From NCBI GenBank assembly GCA_009602725.1, contig WELB01000085.1:64752-128751 (forward strand): DNA of 64,000 bases. The letters are read 5' to 3'. This DNA is from Spirogloea muscicola. Taxonomy: Eukaryota; Streptophyta; Zygnematophyceae; Spirogloeales; Spirogloeaceae. The notes under the pieces are model-generated. The model made no database searches, had not been told where the DNA came from, and saw only the letters and a program-made list of their open reading frames with translations. The first letter of the stretch is position 1. Each line of letters opens with the position of its first letter. A program made the translations under genes and the position numbers. Shown here in pieces: positions 21,390-32,843 of this stretch.

Positions 21390-24254
21390 ATGGCCGCCAT
21401 GGCTGCCCTGGCCGCCCGAGCCGCCGCGGCGGCCGCCTGCCGCCCGGTGGCGGCGGCGGCGGCCCGTAGTGCATCATGTCGAAGCAGCCGTCCATGTAGA
21501 CGCGCACGGCGCGNCCAGCGGCGGCGGCGGCGGCGGCGGCGCGGCCAGCCGCGCGCGGGTGCAGGCCGCCATACGGCAGGGCCTCGTTTCCGTGGACGGC
21601 TCGCCCCAGCTAAAGGTACTTGAAGCCTCTATATTGCCTCGTCATATCATCAAAGTAGAGACAGGTAACACTAACAGATTCAGGTCAATAGCAATAGACT
21701 AAGTATGTTCGTAAACAAGACTTAGTCTTTCGTTTACGAGAAAGTGTCAAAGTGGCGGCGCTGGCGCAGGCATCGTACACGGTGCGGCCCGGCGAGCGCG
21801 TGGCGTGCCGGTTGGCGGCGCCGCCGCCGCTGCTGGCGCTTCCGGAGGACCTCCCGCTCGACATCGTGTTCGAGGACGCGCACCTGCTGGTCGTCAACAA
21901 GCCCGCCCACATGGTGAGAATTGAACCCCTGCCCTCCAGAGGTCAAAGCTTCAAGCATCAAAGGTTAGGATTGTATACCACTAGTGCAGGATTAAATCAA
22001 GGGTCTATGGTGTGTTGTCAGCCCGTGAACATACAGATGATTTCCTGCACACAGGCTCGCCCACTTTGACCTGTTTAGGGCTCTCAGCAAGTTACAAGTA
22101 TAGGTCTGGAAACGAGTAAAGATCAAGGGTGTATCAAGGGCCAAGGGTTTGGGTTTCAGAACATTCCACCAATGAATGTATGACTGATGAAGAGGCTGGG
22201 GGTTAGGCAAAGTTGGGCTCTTACTTAGCAAAAGTCTCAGCACGTTCAGGAGTCTGATTTGTACTTGAACTCATTATCAAGGGACTGGGGTTGGAGTTTG
22301 CATCCACTCTGGGTGTAGACCTTTGAAGAAGCCAAGTATTAGTCACAGTATTGGGCTCTTAGTCTCCTAACCCCTGGCGCTGTTGGTAGAATCGCAACTT
22401 GGACACTGCAGTTGTTCTTGAAAGGGCCACTTCCGCAGTCGCCGTGCAGAGGGATGGTGGCAGCATATCAGTCACATAGTGGCTCGAAACTTGAAGGCAG
22501 GGGACTGGTGCTGTGGGCACAAGTACCAGGGGCTTAGGGTATTCGAGTGTCACTGCATCTGGTGCAGGCTTGTGTCGTATACAAGGATTAGATAAGCGCC
22601 GGTACAATGTAGCGCACTCCAACTGTTGTTGTTGCCATGTAAATACTTATTCATGCCTTTGAAAGGGCCATAAATGTGGACTGCAGGTGGTACATCCTGC
22701 AGCAGGGCACCGCTCCGGGACGCTCGTCAATGCTTTGCTCGGGCACTGCAGCCTCCCCACCATTGTTGGCGGCTCCACCACTCAGACGGGCCTTCTTGAA
22801 GAAGCCAGCGCCCAAGTTACCACTGAAGACGGACGCGACGGCGGTGCAGCGCAAGCGCTTGACGTGGATGACGATGACGAGGAGGACGAGGACAGTGCTG
22901 GGTTCCTGATCGAGCGGCTGCCTGGCACTGTGGACGTCCGCCCTGGCATCGTGCACCGCCTTGACAAGGGAACAACTGGTCTCCTCGTTGTTGCAAAGGT
23001 GCCAGTCCGATCAATATCGGGTCTGGGCACCTCTACAGTTTCTAGTTAATAGATGACCTAAGGAAGGAGCTGAAGATGTTGACTGATTGTTACTGTTCTT
23101 CCTTTTACTTGTGCCTTGACCATGCTTTGCCAGGATGAGCGCACACACACGCAGCTGTGCGACCAATTCAAAGCGCGCACCGTGCGGCGCTCATACCTTG
23201 CTCTCACCGTCGGCGTGCCCAACCTGCCGGCAGCCAGGATCGTGGCGCCAGTTGGCCGTGACCCACACAACCGCAAGCAGATGGCTGTCCTCCTTGATGC
23301 TAGCCCGCACATGCGTGCGTGCCATGCTGCCAGCAGGTTGGGCGACCACCCTCATTTGGTTTGCGTGCTCTTTGCTGCTCTTGCATCTACTCAAGTGGTT
23401 CACTTATAAGAACTGTGTTGCCTGTGAATGGCTGCCCGTAAGTTGCCAGGTACCGCGTGATAGAGGTGCTGTGCAATGGCGGATCGGCGCTTGTCGAGTG
23501 GCGGTTGGAGACTGGCCGGACCCACCAGGTTGCGATAACAAAGAGGCCCAACCTGCATTGCAGCTTCTATGTGTATGCAAACCTCTCGATTCCGTGGACA
23601 AAGCCTTAGAAATGTCAACATCATCTGCCACAAGGCTCAACACTCATTTCCACCACAATGCATTGACGTGGCCAATGGTTTTGTCAGCCTTTTAATCAGT
23701 ACTCTATCATCTTCTGCCACAGGACTTTGTGCGTGCCCTAGCACTCACAATGAGCACCTCGAGCTACCTCTTGCGGTGCAGATAAGGGTCCACGCCAAGC
23801 ACATCGGGCGGCCCATCCTCGGCGACGAACTATACGGCGGCACTGGCAGCTCCATTGCGGCCAGGGTGGCTGCCCAGCTGCCACCCGCCTGCCAGCCACA
23901 GGCTCGGGCGCTCGTGGTGCAGGCCCCACGGCCCTTCCTGCACGCACAATCACTCCAGTAAGCTCCGCTCTCAGAATTGTCATGGCTGCTCTAGTCTGCA
24001 GGCTTTGGCTTAGAAAGGGGTTGCAATTTAGGTGGATAATTGCAAGGTTCATTGCCCCAGCCTGGTTTGTGAAATTGAATGTACTTAAGTAGCGCGGTAT
24101 TTCTCATTGGCGTGCTGAGGGGGGCCTGCCATGCACCAGGTTCGTGCATCCCTGGAGCGGGCAGGAGCTGGGCTTCTCGGCTCCCCTCCCCGCCGACTTT
24201 GCCACCCTCCTCCAGGCCCTCCAGTCACTGCACCCAGTCAATAAGATGCAATGA
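21390..24254 (+). CDS. RluA-family RNA pseudouridine synthase, probably organellar
   Basis: The enzyme isomerises specific uridines in rRNA or tRNA to pseudouridine. The N terminus (MAAMAALAARAAAAAACRP) is Ala/Arg-rich, like a plastid or mitochondrial transit peptide. An S4-like segment follows (SRARVQAAIRQGLVSVDG), then YTVRPGERV, the domain start DIVFEDAHLLVVNKPAHMVV, the catalytic motif GIVHRLDKGTTGLLVVAK with its Asp, then YLALTVG, ETGRTHQ, IRVHAKHIGRPILGDELYGG and a C-terminal FVHPWSGQELGFSAPLP. Exons are about 21390-21615, one ending at 21913, 22687-22998, 23134-23336, 23450-23528, 23782-23957 and 24140-24254. An acidic insert (DVDDDDEEDEDS) separates the strand near VVHPA from the catalytic motif. 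A single N at 21514 breaks the frame; ignoring it joins the transit-like and S4 frames. The exon 1/2 junction is not fully consistent with canonical sites. The stop is TGA at 24252. Confidence 0.9.
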
Positions 24255-24817
24255 TCTGAGAAACAGGCATTTCTAATGATTGGATCTGGTAGGCAAGTTG
24301 ATCATTGTGGTTGGCAATTCTGCAATTCCAGCCTAATAATATTGGCATGAGCACTATCGCTAAGAGAGCCACCTGCCAGAGAAGGGAATGGCTGTGGATT
24401 CACACCCACCCTCGCCCAGCTATACTTCGCATTAGTAGTTACGCTGCAGTCATGCTGGTGCCGGCACTGCTGTTAGCCACCAATCTCCGCGAGGGCAGCG
24501 GCGTCGGGAATGGCAGGGGCGCAATCTCCTGCATGCTGCAGGCCTCCCACTTACATGCAGTCAGCAAAAGATTGCCAGCTCCTGGCACGTGCAACTGTGG
24601 ACAGCGAAGGGCCAGAGCAACATGGAAGCGCAGTGGTTGGAAAATCAATAAGTGCTACTTATCCCACTTCTTCCAGAAGGTGAGGCACTGTTATGTCGAA
24701 ACAATCTATGTAGCAGACTTGAGTAGGAGGCAAGTCATGAAGACTTGAACATGTGCTTAAGAACGCTCAGGTGTTTGCTGTAGAATATGGCTATATTACC
24801 TGGTAGAGAGCACGGTA
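24255..24817. other. Convergent 3' intergenic region
   Basis: About 560 bases between the ends of the pseudouridine synthase (+) and the SET-domain gene (-). I see no gene, repeat-family copy or other feature. Confidence 0.6.
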
Positions 24818-26275
24818 CTACTCAGGGACACCGTCGGCGCCAAGGAGGTCGTAGCTGTAGTCCACAGTGATCTCCTCACCAGGCGCAATCAGCTGCGTGG
24901 CACGCACACACTTTATGTCGCCAAAGCGCGGATGGCAGAAGGGCGCATACTCCGCATTGGGCCGTCTGTTGTGGTTGGCCTTGTGCCCAAGGCTCGCGCA
25001 GTAGGCTGTCACTGGCACTAGCCCAGGTGGAATGTCAATGACCGCGTCCGCATCTGTGCTGCCGCGCCACCACTTGAGGTTAGGAACATATTAAGGTTAG
25101 GAAGAATAGGAACTTAAGTTCAGGAATGGCCATGAAGCCCAACTTCTGCGGCCCAGTTTCGAGGTCACCTTCACTCTGACCTTCTCTGAAGACTTCAGTT
25201 GCATCATTCCCAGGCCTAGAACGAACATGATGAATTCTCAAAGCCTGAGCGATGTGGCGTCTGTTCACCGAGCCTGATAGTGTTGGCATTGAGGCGCCAG
25301 TCGCGCGCATCCACCTCCTCGTGGCTCAGCCTCACACCACTGTAGAGGCAGAAAGCCTTCCCCAAGGTAAGAACTACAGTTTGTGCTTTAGGGTTTGAGA
25401 TATAGTGTTTAATGATTTAGGGTCAGGGTTGGGTTAGGGTTTAGGCCTTAGAGTTTAAGGTCGAGACAGCAGCTTGAGGTCGGCACACTCAAACCTCATC
25501 ACAGGAGCACAATCATCGTGCCCACCAGAGCTTGCCCAGACCGACGCAATGCTCATCTTTGCTATCGCACCACAAATCCCCGGAATGACAGATGAAGATG
25601 TTCATGTGACCAGTGGAGCTAACTGTTGAATTCTGATACCCCCTAAACCAATGTCGGTATTGCATGTGAGTAGGACCTGTGCATTGCCCTCTGAAAAGAT
25701 GAGACTGCTTCTGACCTAAACCCTAACCCTAAATCCTGTAACCTAAACCGATAACCTCTCATTGACCGGAAACAAGGGAAAACTGGAACGACGGTCACTA
25801 CTTGTAGAATGCAGCGACGTCGCCGGCGGCGAGGGCGACGCGCGCAAAGAGGCCCTCGCCGGCGCCGGGCATTGGGGACAGCGCGACGGCGACGCGCTCG
25901 GCCTCCCAGGGGTCTGGCAGCAGCGGCGCCGAGGACGCGGCGGCGGCCCCGCGCTGGCTCTCGTCAAAGGCGTAGACGGCCTCGCCGGCTCTTGTGGCAG
26001 CCCAGGCCGGGAGGCTGCCGCCGCCGCCGCCGGCACAGCCGTCGCCGCCACCATGGAGCTCCTGGATGACAGCACGCCAGCCGTTCCGAACCGCGGGGAC
26101 GTCGGACCCGGGGCGGTAGACGGCGGCAGCCATGCGGCCGCACGCCCACGTGCCCACCAGGCAGCCGCCGCTGCCGTCGCCGCCGCCTGGGTAGGCGTAA
26201 AAGGCGGGGCCGTGGAGCTCGCCGCGCCGCCAGGCGCCCCAGAGCTCACCGCCGTCGCCAACCAGCGCGCGGCCG
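24818..26275 (-). CDS. SETD7-like MORN/SET protein lysine methyltransferase (5' end in gap)
   Basis: This is predicted to monomethylate histone H3K4 or other lysines, as animal SETD7 does. The first visible exon (26275 to about 25807) has an HGPAFYAYP/LVGTWACG MORN-like part. LLPDPWEAERVAVA and the SAM-site motif AGEGLFARVAL follow. The exon ends in AAFY and splices into NGVRLSHEEVDARDW (about 25285-25355), which corresponds to SETD7 FYNGVR. The last exon (about 25071-24818) carries VIDIP, CASLGHKANHNRRPN, HPRFGDIKCVRA and GEEITVDYSYD. The Asn-His pair and core tyrosines of the SET site are kept. The frame stops (TAG) after GVPE, where SETD7 has PEWYQ, so the usual C-terminal helix is missing. 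The next in-frame codons read YRALYQ before a GT. The start lies in the 26276-27161 gap. The gene is head to head with the LEA-like gene. Confidence 0.88.
25380..25462. repeat. Degenerate telomere repeats (TTAGGG) in SETD7-like intron
   Basis: TTTAGGGTTTGAG, ATTTAGGGTCAGGG and TTGGGTTAGGGTTTAGG occur in the large intron between the FYN exons. Confidence 0.8.
25714..25755. repeat. Telomere repeats (CCCTAA), other end of the same intron
   Basis: CCTAAACCCTAACCCTAAAT and CCTAAACC lie near the donor side of the same intron, inverted relative to the block at 25380-25462. Confidence 0.8.
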
Positions 26276-27161
26276 NNNNNNNNNNNNNNNNNNNNNNNNN
26301 NNNNNNNNNNNNNNNNNNNNNNNNNNNNNNNNNNNNNNNNNNNNNNNNNNNNNNNNNNNNNNNNNNNNNNNNNNNNNNNNNNNNNNNNNNNNNNNNNNNN
26401 NNNNNNNNNNNNNNNNNNNNNNNNNNNNNNNNNNNNNNNNNNNNNNNNNNNNNNNNNNNNNNNNNNNNNNNNNNNNNNNNNNNNNNNNNNNNNNNNNNNN
26501 NNNNNNNNNNNNNNNNNNNNNNNNNNNNNNNNNNNNNNNNNNNNNNNNNNNNNNNNNNNNNNNNNNNNNNNNNNNNNNNNNNNNNNNNNNNNNNNNNNNN
26601 NNNNNNNNNNNNNNNNNNNNNNNNNNNNNNNNNNNNNNNNNNNNNNNNNNNNNNNNNNNNNNNNNNNNNNNNNNNNNNNNNNNNNNNNNNNNNNNNNNNN
26701 NNNNNNNNNNNNNNNNNNNNNNNNNNNNNNNNNNNNNNNNNNNNNNNNNNNNNNNNNNNNNNNNNNNNNNNNNNNNNNNNNNNNNNNNNNNNNNNNNNNN
26801 NNNNNNNNNNNNNNNNNNNNNNNNNNNNNNNNNNNNNNNNNNNNNNNNNNNNNNNNNNNNNNNNNNNNNNNNNNNNNNNNNNNNNNNNNNNNNNNNNNNN
26901 NNNNNNNNNNNNNNNNNNNNNNNNNNNNNNNNNNNNNNNNNNNNNNNNNNNNNNNNNNNNNNNNNNNNNNNNNNNNNNNNNNNNNNNNNNNNNNNNNNNN
27001 NNNNNNNNNNNNNNNNNNNNNNNNNNNNNNNNNNNNNNNNNNNNNNNNNNNNNNNNNNNNNNNNNNNNNNNNNNNNNNNNNNNNNNNNNNNNNNNNNNNN
27101 NNNNNNNNNNNNNNNNNNNNNNNNNNNNNNNNNNNNNNNNNNNNNNNNNNNNNNNNNNNNN
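26276..27161. other. Assembly gap (886 N)
   Basis: The gap covers the 5' part of the SETD7-like gene and the shared upstream region of the divergent LEA-like gene. Long open frames that cross it are artefacts of the Ns. Confidence 1.
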
Positions 27162-27338
27162 TGGCGGGTGCCCCTGGACGCCCGCCCCCCTCCCCCCCCC
27201 CCTCCTCTCTATCTCCTCTCTCCAGCTCACTCCCCCCCACAGCTCATACGTTGCCGCCGCCTCACTTCGCCGCCGCCGCCGCCGCCGTCGCTGCCTGGCT
27301 CTGCCAAGTCGCGTTCGCTTCTGCAGCAGCTGGTTGCC

Positions 27339-29549
27339 ATGGCGGCGCTGCGCGCGCCCCTTTTGGCGGCGGCGCTGCTGCTGGCGGTCGCCGCCCTCGC
27401 GCTCGTAAACCCGGCTGCCGCCGAGTCCCACGCTGGCAAGGCCTTCGATCACGCGCACAAGGCCGGCGAGGAGGCCTACAAGTCCGTCAAGTATGGAGCC
27501 AACGACGCCACGCGCACGGCTGACCAGGTGATTTGCGCCTCTTGTGCTTTCTATCTCTCGCTCTTCACACCGCTCTCTCCCTGTCTATCAGGCCAAACAC
27601 CTTCCTCCCTACTATGTATTGCCGCTATGTAATAGCATACACAGAAATATGTATACAGTCATGAATATATATGTATCAGCAGTGCACGAGGAATTCATCT
27701 CTAAATTATATATGTCCAGATAGTTTTTACATAATGTATGATTGTTTCTCTCTCTCTCACAGAGCTCTCTGTAACCCTCTGTCTCTCTTTATCTCGCTCT
27801 GTCGCTCTCTGTGTGTGTGTGTCTGCGCGTGTCCTTCTTCGTGCATTTGTCAAATATGTGGTGATTGGCGGGCTGTGTCGCAGACGGCCAGGTCCTGGGC
27901 TGACTACCTCCTGGAGACGGTGCGGCTGAAGAAGTCAGATGCGCAGCGCTTCGCTGAGTACCAGAGCCGCTCTGCTGAGCAGGCAGCGGACACCGTCGGC
28001 CAGGCCGGCAGCAACGTCAAGCAGGCCGCGCACGACACCGTTGACGCGGCATCAGACAAGGTCGACGAGGGCCGCGCCGCTGCAGCTTCCTGGACCGACT
28101 GGCTGGCTGGCAAGACCTACGAGAAGACCGCCGAGGCGGAGAGGGCGGCACGCCAGGCAAAGGCCGACGCCGAGGCCACTGGCCGGTCCTGGACTGGCTG
28201 GGCCACTGGCAAGGCAGCTGAGACTGCCGATGATGTACAGGCTACTGCTGAGCAGGGCCGACGGTCGACTGAGGACGCTGTCAACCAGGGCAAGCAGACG
28301 GCGCAGGACGCTGCCGAGTGGGCCAAGGACAAGAGCCGTGAGACGTACCGCGCTGCCGAGGGCCAGGCTCGCGCCACAGAGGCTGCTGGCAACTCGTGGC
28401 TCCACTACTTCCAGGGCCGCCTTCACGAAGTGACCGAGGCAGCAACAAGGCCCTTCCAGCGTGTCAAGGACTCGACGACTGGCGCCTACTCCACGGCGTA
28501 CAAGGCTGGCTATCATACTGGCGCAACGCACCAGGCTACCAAGGACGGCGTTGCCAGCGCAACTGACTACGTGACTGAAGGTGATTATTGCTATTCACCT
28601 CTGCTCTCTTTGTGATGCCTGTAAATGATACACACATCCAAGGTGAATGTGGATTGTATTACTTCTTGAGTTACTGTAAGCATTGACAAATTTGGACCTG
28701 CACACACTTGTGAACTCCAGGATGTTGATAGATACCTGGTTATCAGTTTAATGTTCAAGTCGATCAACGTAGAAGTACTCAACTACAGCCAATGGTCCAA
28801 TGCTTAAACAGAGTCATTGTGAATTGTCAATAGTGGGAAGTCAGTCGCTTTGAGTAGGGTGAAGCCCCGTACATAGGTGGATGTTACGATCTTGATTAGT
28901 TGCCTGGAGAATTCTCCTAGTACTCATTATATTCAAAGCTCCTCAACTCAGCTCCTCAAGTATACGAGCCACTGACTCTCCTCTTCCCGATGAATGCCAC
29001 GTTGCAAGTCTGTGTAACAAGAGCTGATGTTTGATTGGCATCATCGCATGACCGGCAGGTGCAAAGACGGCACAGGACAAGGTTTCACAGGCTGCGTCTG
29101 GAACGGCGCAGTACGCAAGCGATGCCGCTGCGGCGGCGCAGCGCAAGGCCCAGGACGGTGCGAAGGTGGTTTACGATGCGGCTGGCAATGTCGTCGACTC
29201 AGCCCAGGAGGCCACCGGCCAGGCCTACAACGCTGCGGCTCGCACGGCTGGGAGCGCGGCAGACGTGGCGCAAGAGCAGGCGGCCAAGGCATACGAGGCT
29301 GCACGCAGCGCTGCTGGGGCAACAGGCCAGTATGCTGCGGACACGGCACAGGCCACCGCCGATGCAGCCAAGGACACGGCGGCGGCTGCCAGTGACAAGG
29401 CCTCAGATGCGTACAAGGGCACCAAAGAGGGCGCAGCACGGGTTGCAGACGGCGCCACTGACTATATCCGCCACGCCGGCGAGGCCACTGGCGAGGCCAT
29501 CCGGCGCACAGGCGAGGCCATCAAGGACTACAGCAAGTCGGAGCTTTGA
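27339..29549 (+). CDS. Secreted LEA-like (group 3 type) amphipathic repeat protein
   Basis: This is probably a desiccation or freezing protectant with long amphipathic helices. Exons are 27339-27527, 27884-28580 and 29059-29549, joined in frame to about 458 residues. The first 30 residues (MAALRAPLLAAALLLAVA, then NPAAAES) form a clear signal peptide. The rest is Ala/Lys/Asp/Glu-rich, almost free of bulky hydrophobics. It has recurring 11-residue-like units (KTAQDAAEWAKDKSRETY, SWTDWLAGKTYEKTAEA, DAAKDTAAAASDKASDAY) and a periodic SW(T/A)(D/G)W element in the first half. The composition and lack of a fold-specific motif match LEA_4-type proteins rather than an enzyme. The ATG follows a GCC-rich leader. 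The stop is TGA at 29547-29549. The gene shares its upstream region with the SETD7-like gene. Confidence 0.85.
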
Positions 29550-30119
29550 TTGCCCACTGCTTTAAGTGCAAACATGCGGGATTGCAATTGGAAAATTCCA
29601 GTGCAGGCCACTTTTAGCTAGCCATTTTTGATGTCAGCTCACTGCTCAAGAAGATTTGTATGTTACTGTTGTACAAACGCTAGCAGCAAGGACCCACCTT
29701 AGGCTTTATGGCCCCTGCAACTTTGTCACTGCAGTTACTCGGCATTCACCCATTTTCTCAGGGCTGACAACCTATTTTCACCTTGTATCTGTTGATGCCT
29801 TTCAACCACCTGGCACAATCATTACATATATTAGTGAGCCTCACTGATATTGAATATTTGAGTTGGACTGACAGTGTATAGCAGAGAGGGGGGTGTCTTA
29901 CTGCAGAGCATGGGTGAATGTGATGATGCTGATGTTGGCAAGTAGGCAATCATTAGACATGAGCCATGAACTGCTCGTCAATACATTGATGCACCAACCT
30001 ACTTGTTGCAGAATAAGCGGACGCTGTGGCAGAAACATCAGCACATATGATATAAAGTGTAGAAGACTGTTCTCTGTCAAAGGGGGCACATGCCAAGTCA
30101 AAAACACCTACTAGCCAAA
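29550..30119. other. Intergenic region after the LEA-like gene
   Basis: About 570 bases of AT-richer sequence with no recognised gene. Confidence 0.6.
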
Positions 30120-30570
30120 GAAGACTTTTTCTGTCAAGGGGGGCACAAGCAGAATCAAGAAATAGCTTGCCCATAGGCAACGAGGGGCTAGCAAAGCCAG
30201 CCCAGAAAAGAATGGACAAACAAACCACGAAGGCCACAAAACGTTGCCAAAAAAGAACAATCTACACACCAGGACACGTAATAATGCAGATGGATGCTCA
30301 GTATCCACGAGTGAGCAACAGCAAAACAGCAAATTAGCTCGAAGCAGGAAAAGCGGTACTCCGCAGAGACCCTGAGGCAGCAGCCATAACGCGGCCGGCG
30401 CGCTTGGACCAGCCAGAGGCGCTGAAGTGACACTGCCAGCCTCATGCGGAATAGGAGCCCGCAGCATTGAAGCCTGGCAGACCCGGCCACCGCTCCATGG
30501 CCAGCTGGGCAAGCCGCTGGAGGAGATCCAACCAGCCACTGCCAAAGGCCCCGAGGACACTTACTAGCCA
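30120..30570 (-). repeat. Copy of the dispersed repeat family, divergent
   Basis: The minus strand carries the LLFRMRLAVSLQR start of the conserved coding tail near 30440-30400. The GTCCATTCTTTTCTGGGCTGG hairpin block and CCTATGGGCAAGC follow at about 30170-30225. The copy is diverged compared with those at 43.2 and 60.7 kb. It lies between two convergent genes. Confidence 0.7.
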
Positions 30571-30632
30571 CACAGGCGGGTTGCCCAAACTAACCTGCTC
30601 TTACGAGCCACAGTGGCCGTGGTCACATTAAC

Positions 30633-32432
30633 TCAGGCAGGGAGCATGTCGACGTCCTTTGCAGCGACAACCTCGGCCACTGTGTCCTGCAGCACTCTGC
30701 GGAGCTCGGTTGCTCGACTGCAGGCCATCTCAATGCACTCCTGCAGATAATGTGGCAAAGTGCATTTGTTACTTTAAGCTACCGTGAATTACACAAGTGT
30801 TAGAGTCAGGCCGCCGCCCTCCACTACATGTGGAGGCTGCTGCCTGCACCTTGAAGACGGTGGTGCTGAGGTCGGCGGCGCCGCCGGGCTTGTACACCGA
30901 CAGCAGGCGCCCACCGCAGCCGAGGGCGACAGTCACGGTGGCGTCCATGACTGCCGACTCTTCTGCCGACGGGTCAGCGACAAGGTGCCCCCGAAACACG
31001 CCCAGGGTCAGCGCTGCCGGGGCCTCGTCAAGCGTCAGCCGCCGTCGCGGCGGCCCGCCGTCCACCCCCGCTGCTCCACCGCCGCAGCCGCGGTACGCCG
31101 GTGCCACGCGTCCATCTTCGTCAACGGACACCTCCGGCAGCTCCACTGCAGATGATGCCACTGCAGGTGACTGAGCTGCCTATCGAGCGCCACAGCGGCC
31201 TGTGAAGCCAGCACCAAGCCAGCCTTGGCAGCGGCAACGGGGTTGCAGCGGCAGCAGGGCTTACTATCCGTCAGTGCGGCAGCTGCTGCCAGCAGCGCCG
31301 TATCGAGCAATGCGCCATCGGCGTCGAGGCAGTACACGTCCTGCATCACGCAATTGTCTTGCCAGCTGTCAATGCTGGCCCGAAGTGTATCCCTCTTTCC
31401 AGCTGGCAATCGTTGGTAACGAAGCTGGTGGCAGCAGCGGCGACGGCGACAGCGGCGGCTGCGGTGTTTGTCATGGCGCTGACCACATAAGCGGTCCACG
31501 CAGCGCGGCCAGGTGAGATGCAGAGCTCTCGCAGGTCCACGGCCTTAGCACTGTTGCCTTGCCGTGCATTGCAGCTCAGCGGCCGCCCCCGAACCGGCAA
31601 CTTGCCACTGCCGCTGCCCGTGAGGTGGCAACAGCAGCAGCAGCAGCAGGGGCGGTGGCGTTGCTCACCCGGCAAGGGCGCGGGCAAGCTGCTCGACGAC
31701 GGCCGGAGCAGCATCGGGTGGCCGGCCAGGGCGCGCCGCCGGGGTGCACAGCGGCGGCATCTCGAAGCCCACAACTGCAAACTCAACATAACACAAAACG
31801 ATTACAATAAGCTGCCTGTGCATGCATGCGGATTAGGACGGAGGGAGGAGGGAGGATGCAGGGAGGAGGAGGATGCAGGGAAGGGGTGCGAGAGGCGACA
31901 CAGTGATCACCTACAGAGCCGCAGTCGGGGGCGTCCGTGGGCGGCGCGCCGGCCTCCAGCTTCACGCCGGCCAGCATTGCCTGGCCGCCAGCGCCTCCGC
32001 CAGCTTCAAGGTGCGGCACAGCCGACGACGGCGGCGGCGCTGCCAGAGGTGGCGGCGGAGGAGGAGGAGGCGGACCGTGTTGCCAATCTTGGCGAGCGCG
32101 GAGCCATCCGCGGTCGGCACCGCGCCTGCAGAAGGTAAACCCAACAATAACCTCATCCTTCAACCCTAAACCCCACGTCGACTGTCATCATAATGGCGGC
32201 AGTGGCAGATTCGGGTGTCAATAGCCGGGAGGAGCAGCAGCAGCGGACGTAGCAGCAGCGGCGGCAGTGGCGTACCAAGGCCGATGGAGGCAGGGCGCGC
32301 GGCGGCGAGCGGACGCCCGGAGGGGCGAACGCCTTCGGCAGCGAAGCGCTCGAAGAAGTCCTCAGGATACAGCCGCCGGTACGCGCCGGCATCCAGCGAC
32401 TCCCCGCCTGCCGCTGCTTCCCCGGCACCCAT
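30633..32432 (-). CDS. RRP43: Exosome complex component RRP43 (EXOSC8-like, RNase PH fold)
   Basis: This is a structural ring subunit of the RNA exosome, which degrades and trims RNA 3' to 5' in nucleus and cytosol. Eight exons, in minus order: 32432-32276, 32125-32076, 31980-31915, 31774-31669, 31550-31484, 31340-31265, 31145-30850 and 30740-30633, about 308 residues. Family landmarks in order are YRRLYPEDFFERF/EGVRPSGRPL, TADGSALAKIGNT, GVKLEAGAPPTDAPD, VVGFEMPPLCTP, LRELCISPGRAAW, VYCLDADGALLDTALLAA, LPEVSVDEDGR, ADPSAEESAVMDATVTVAL and LLSVYKPGG. Human EXOSC8 has the same order (SPGKLVW, LDYDGNILDA, DPTGEEEHL, LHKPGG). Eukaryotic RRP43 is catalytically inactive, so no catalytic residues are expected. 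The start at 32432 is the first ATG ahead of the conserved core. The gene is divergent from the second esterase-like gene, with about 410 bases between the starts. Confidence 0.9.
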
Positions 32433-32843
32433 TGCGCCGCCGCTGCCACTGCCGCTGCTGCTGCCGCCAAAGGACTGGAGTGTGTGTAGAGTGATGGAGG
32501 GCCTGTGCAGCTAAAGGCCGGGCCCCCCGAGCTGCGTTGCTGCTGCCACGGTGGCTGCTGCTGCTGCCGGTGAAGCTTAAAGCGGGGCCTCCGCTGAAGC
32601 CATTCACAAGCCGGAGGCCGGCTGCCGCAGCTTGGCCGTCGCAAGGGGCGCAGGAGTTGGCGGCGGGGGAGGAGGGAGGGAGGAGGGAGGGTGGAGGTGG
32701 GGAGCGCCCAGCTGGTGCTTGGGGGGGGAAGAGGGGAGGGGCGCTCTGCCTTGGGGTGGTGTGGTGAAGGCGAGGCGTGGTAACGGCTTCCATGTGATCC
32801 GGGGGAGGGAGGTGTGCCCGGAGCCAATCTGGGAAGAGGGAGG
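32433..32843. promoter_or_regulatory. Short divergent intergenic region, probable bidirectional promoter
   Basis: About 410 bases separate the RRP43 start (-) from the esterase-like copy 2 start (+). The stretch is GC-rich, with GGAGG-type purine runs at 32660-32760. No TATA box is evident. The bidirectional role is inferred from the spacing only. Confidence 0.45.

Noticed and set aside
25743-27458. Very long open frames on both strands across 26276-27161
   Set aside because: They exist only because the gap reads as open codons; the flanks belong to the SETD7-like and LEA-like genes in other frames.
31518-32138. 206-codon plus-strand open frame
   Set aside because: It is antisense to RRP43 exons, and its composition is that of a shadow of GC-rich coding sequence.
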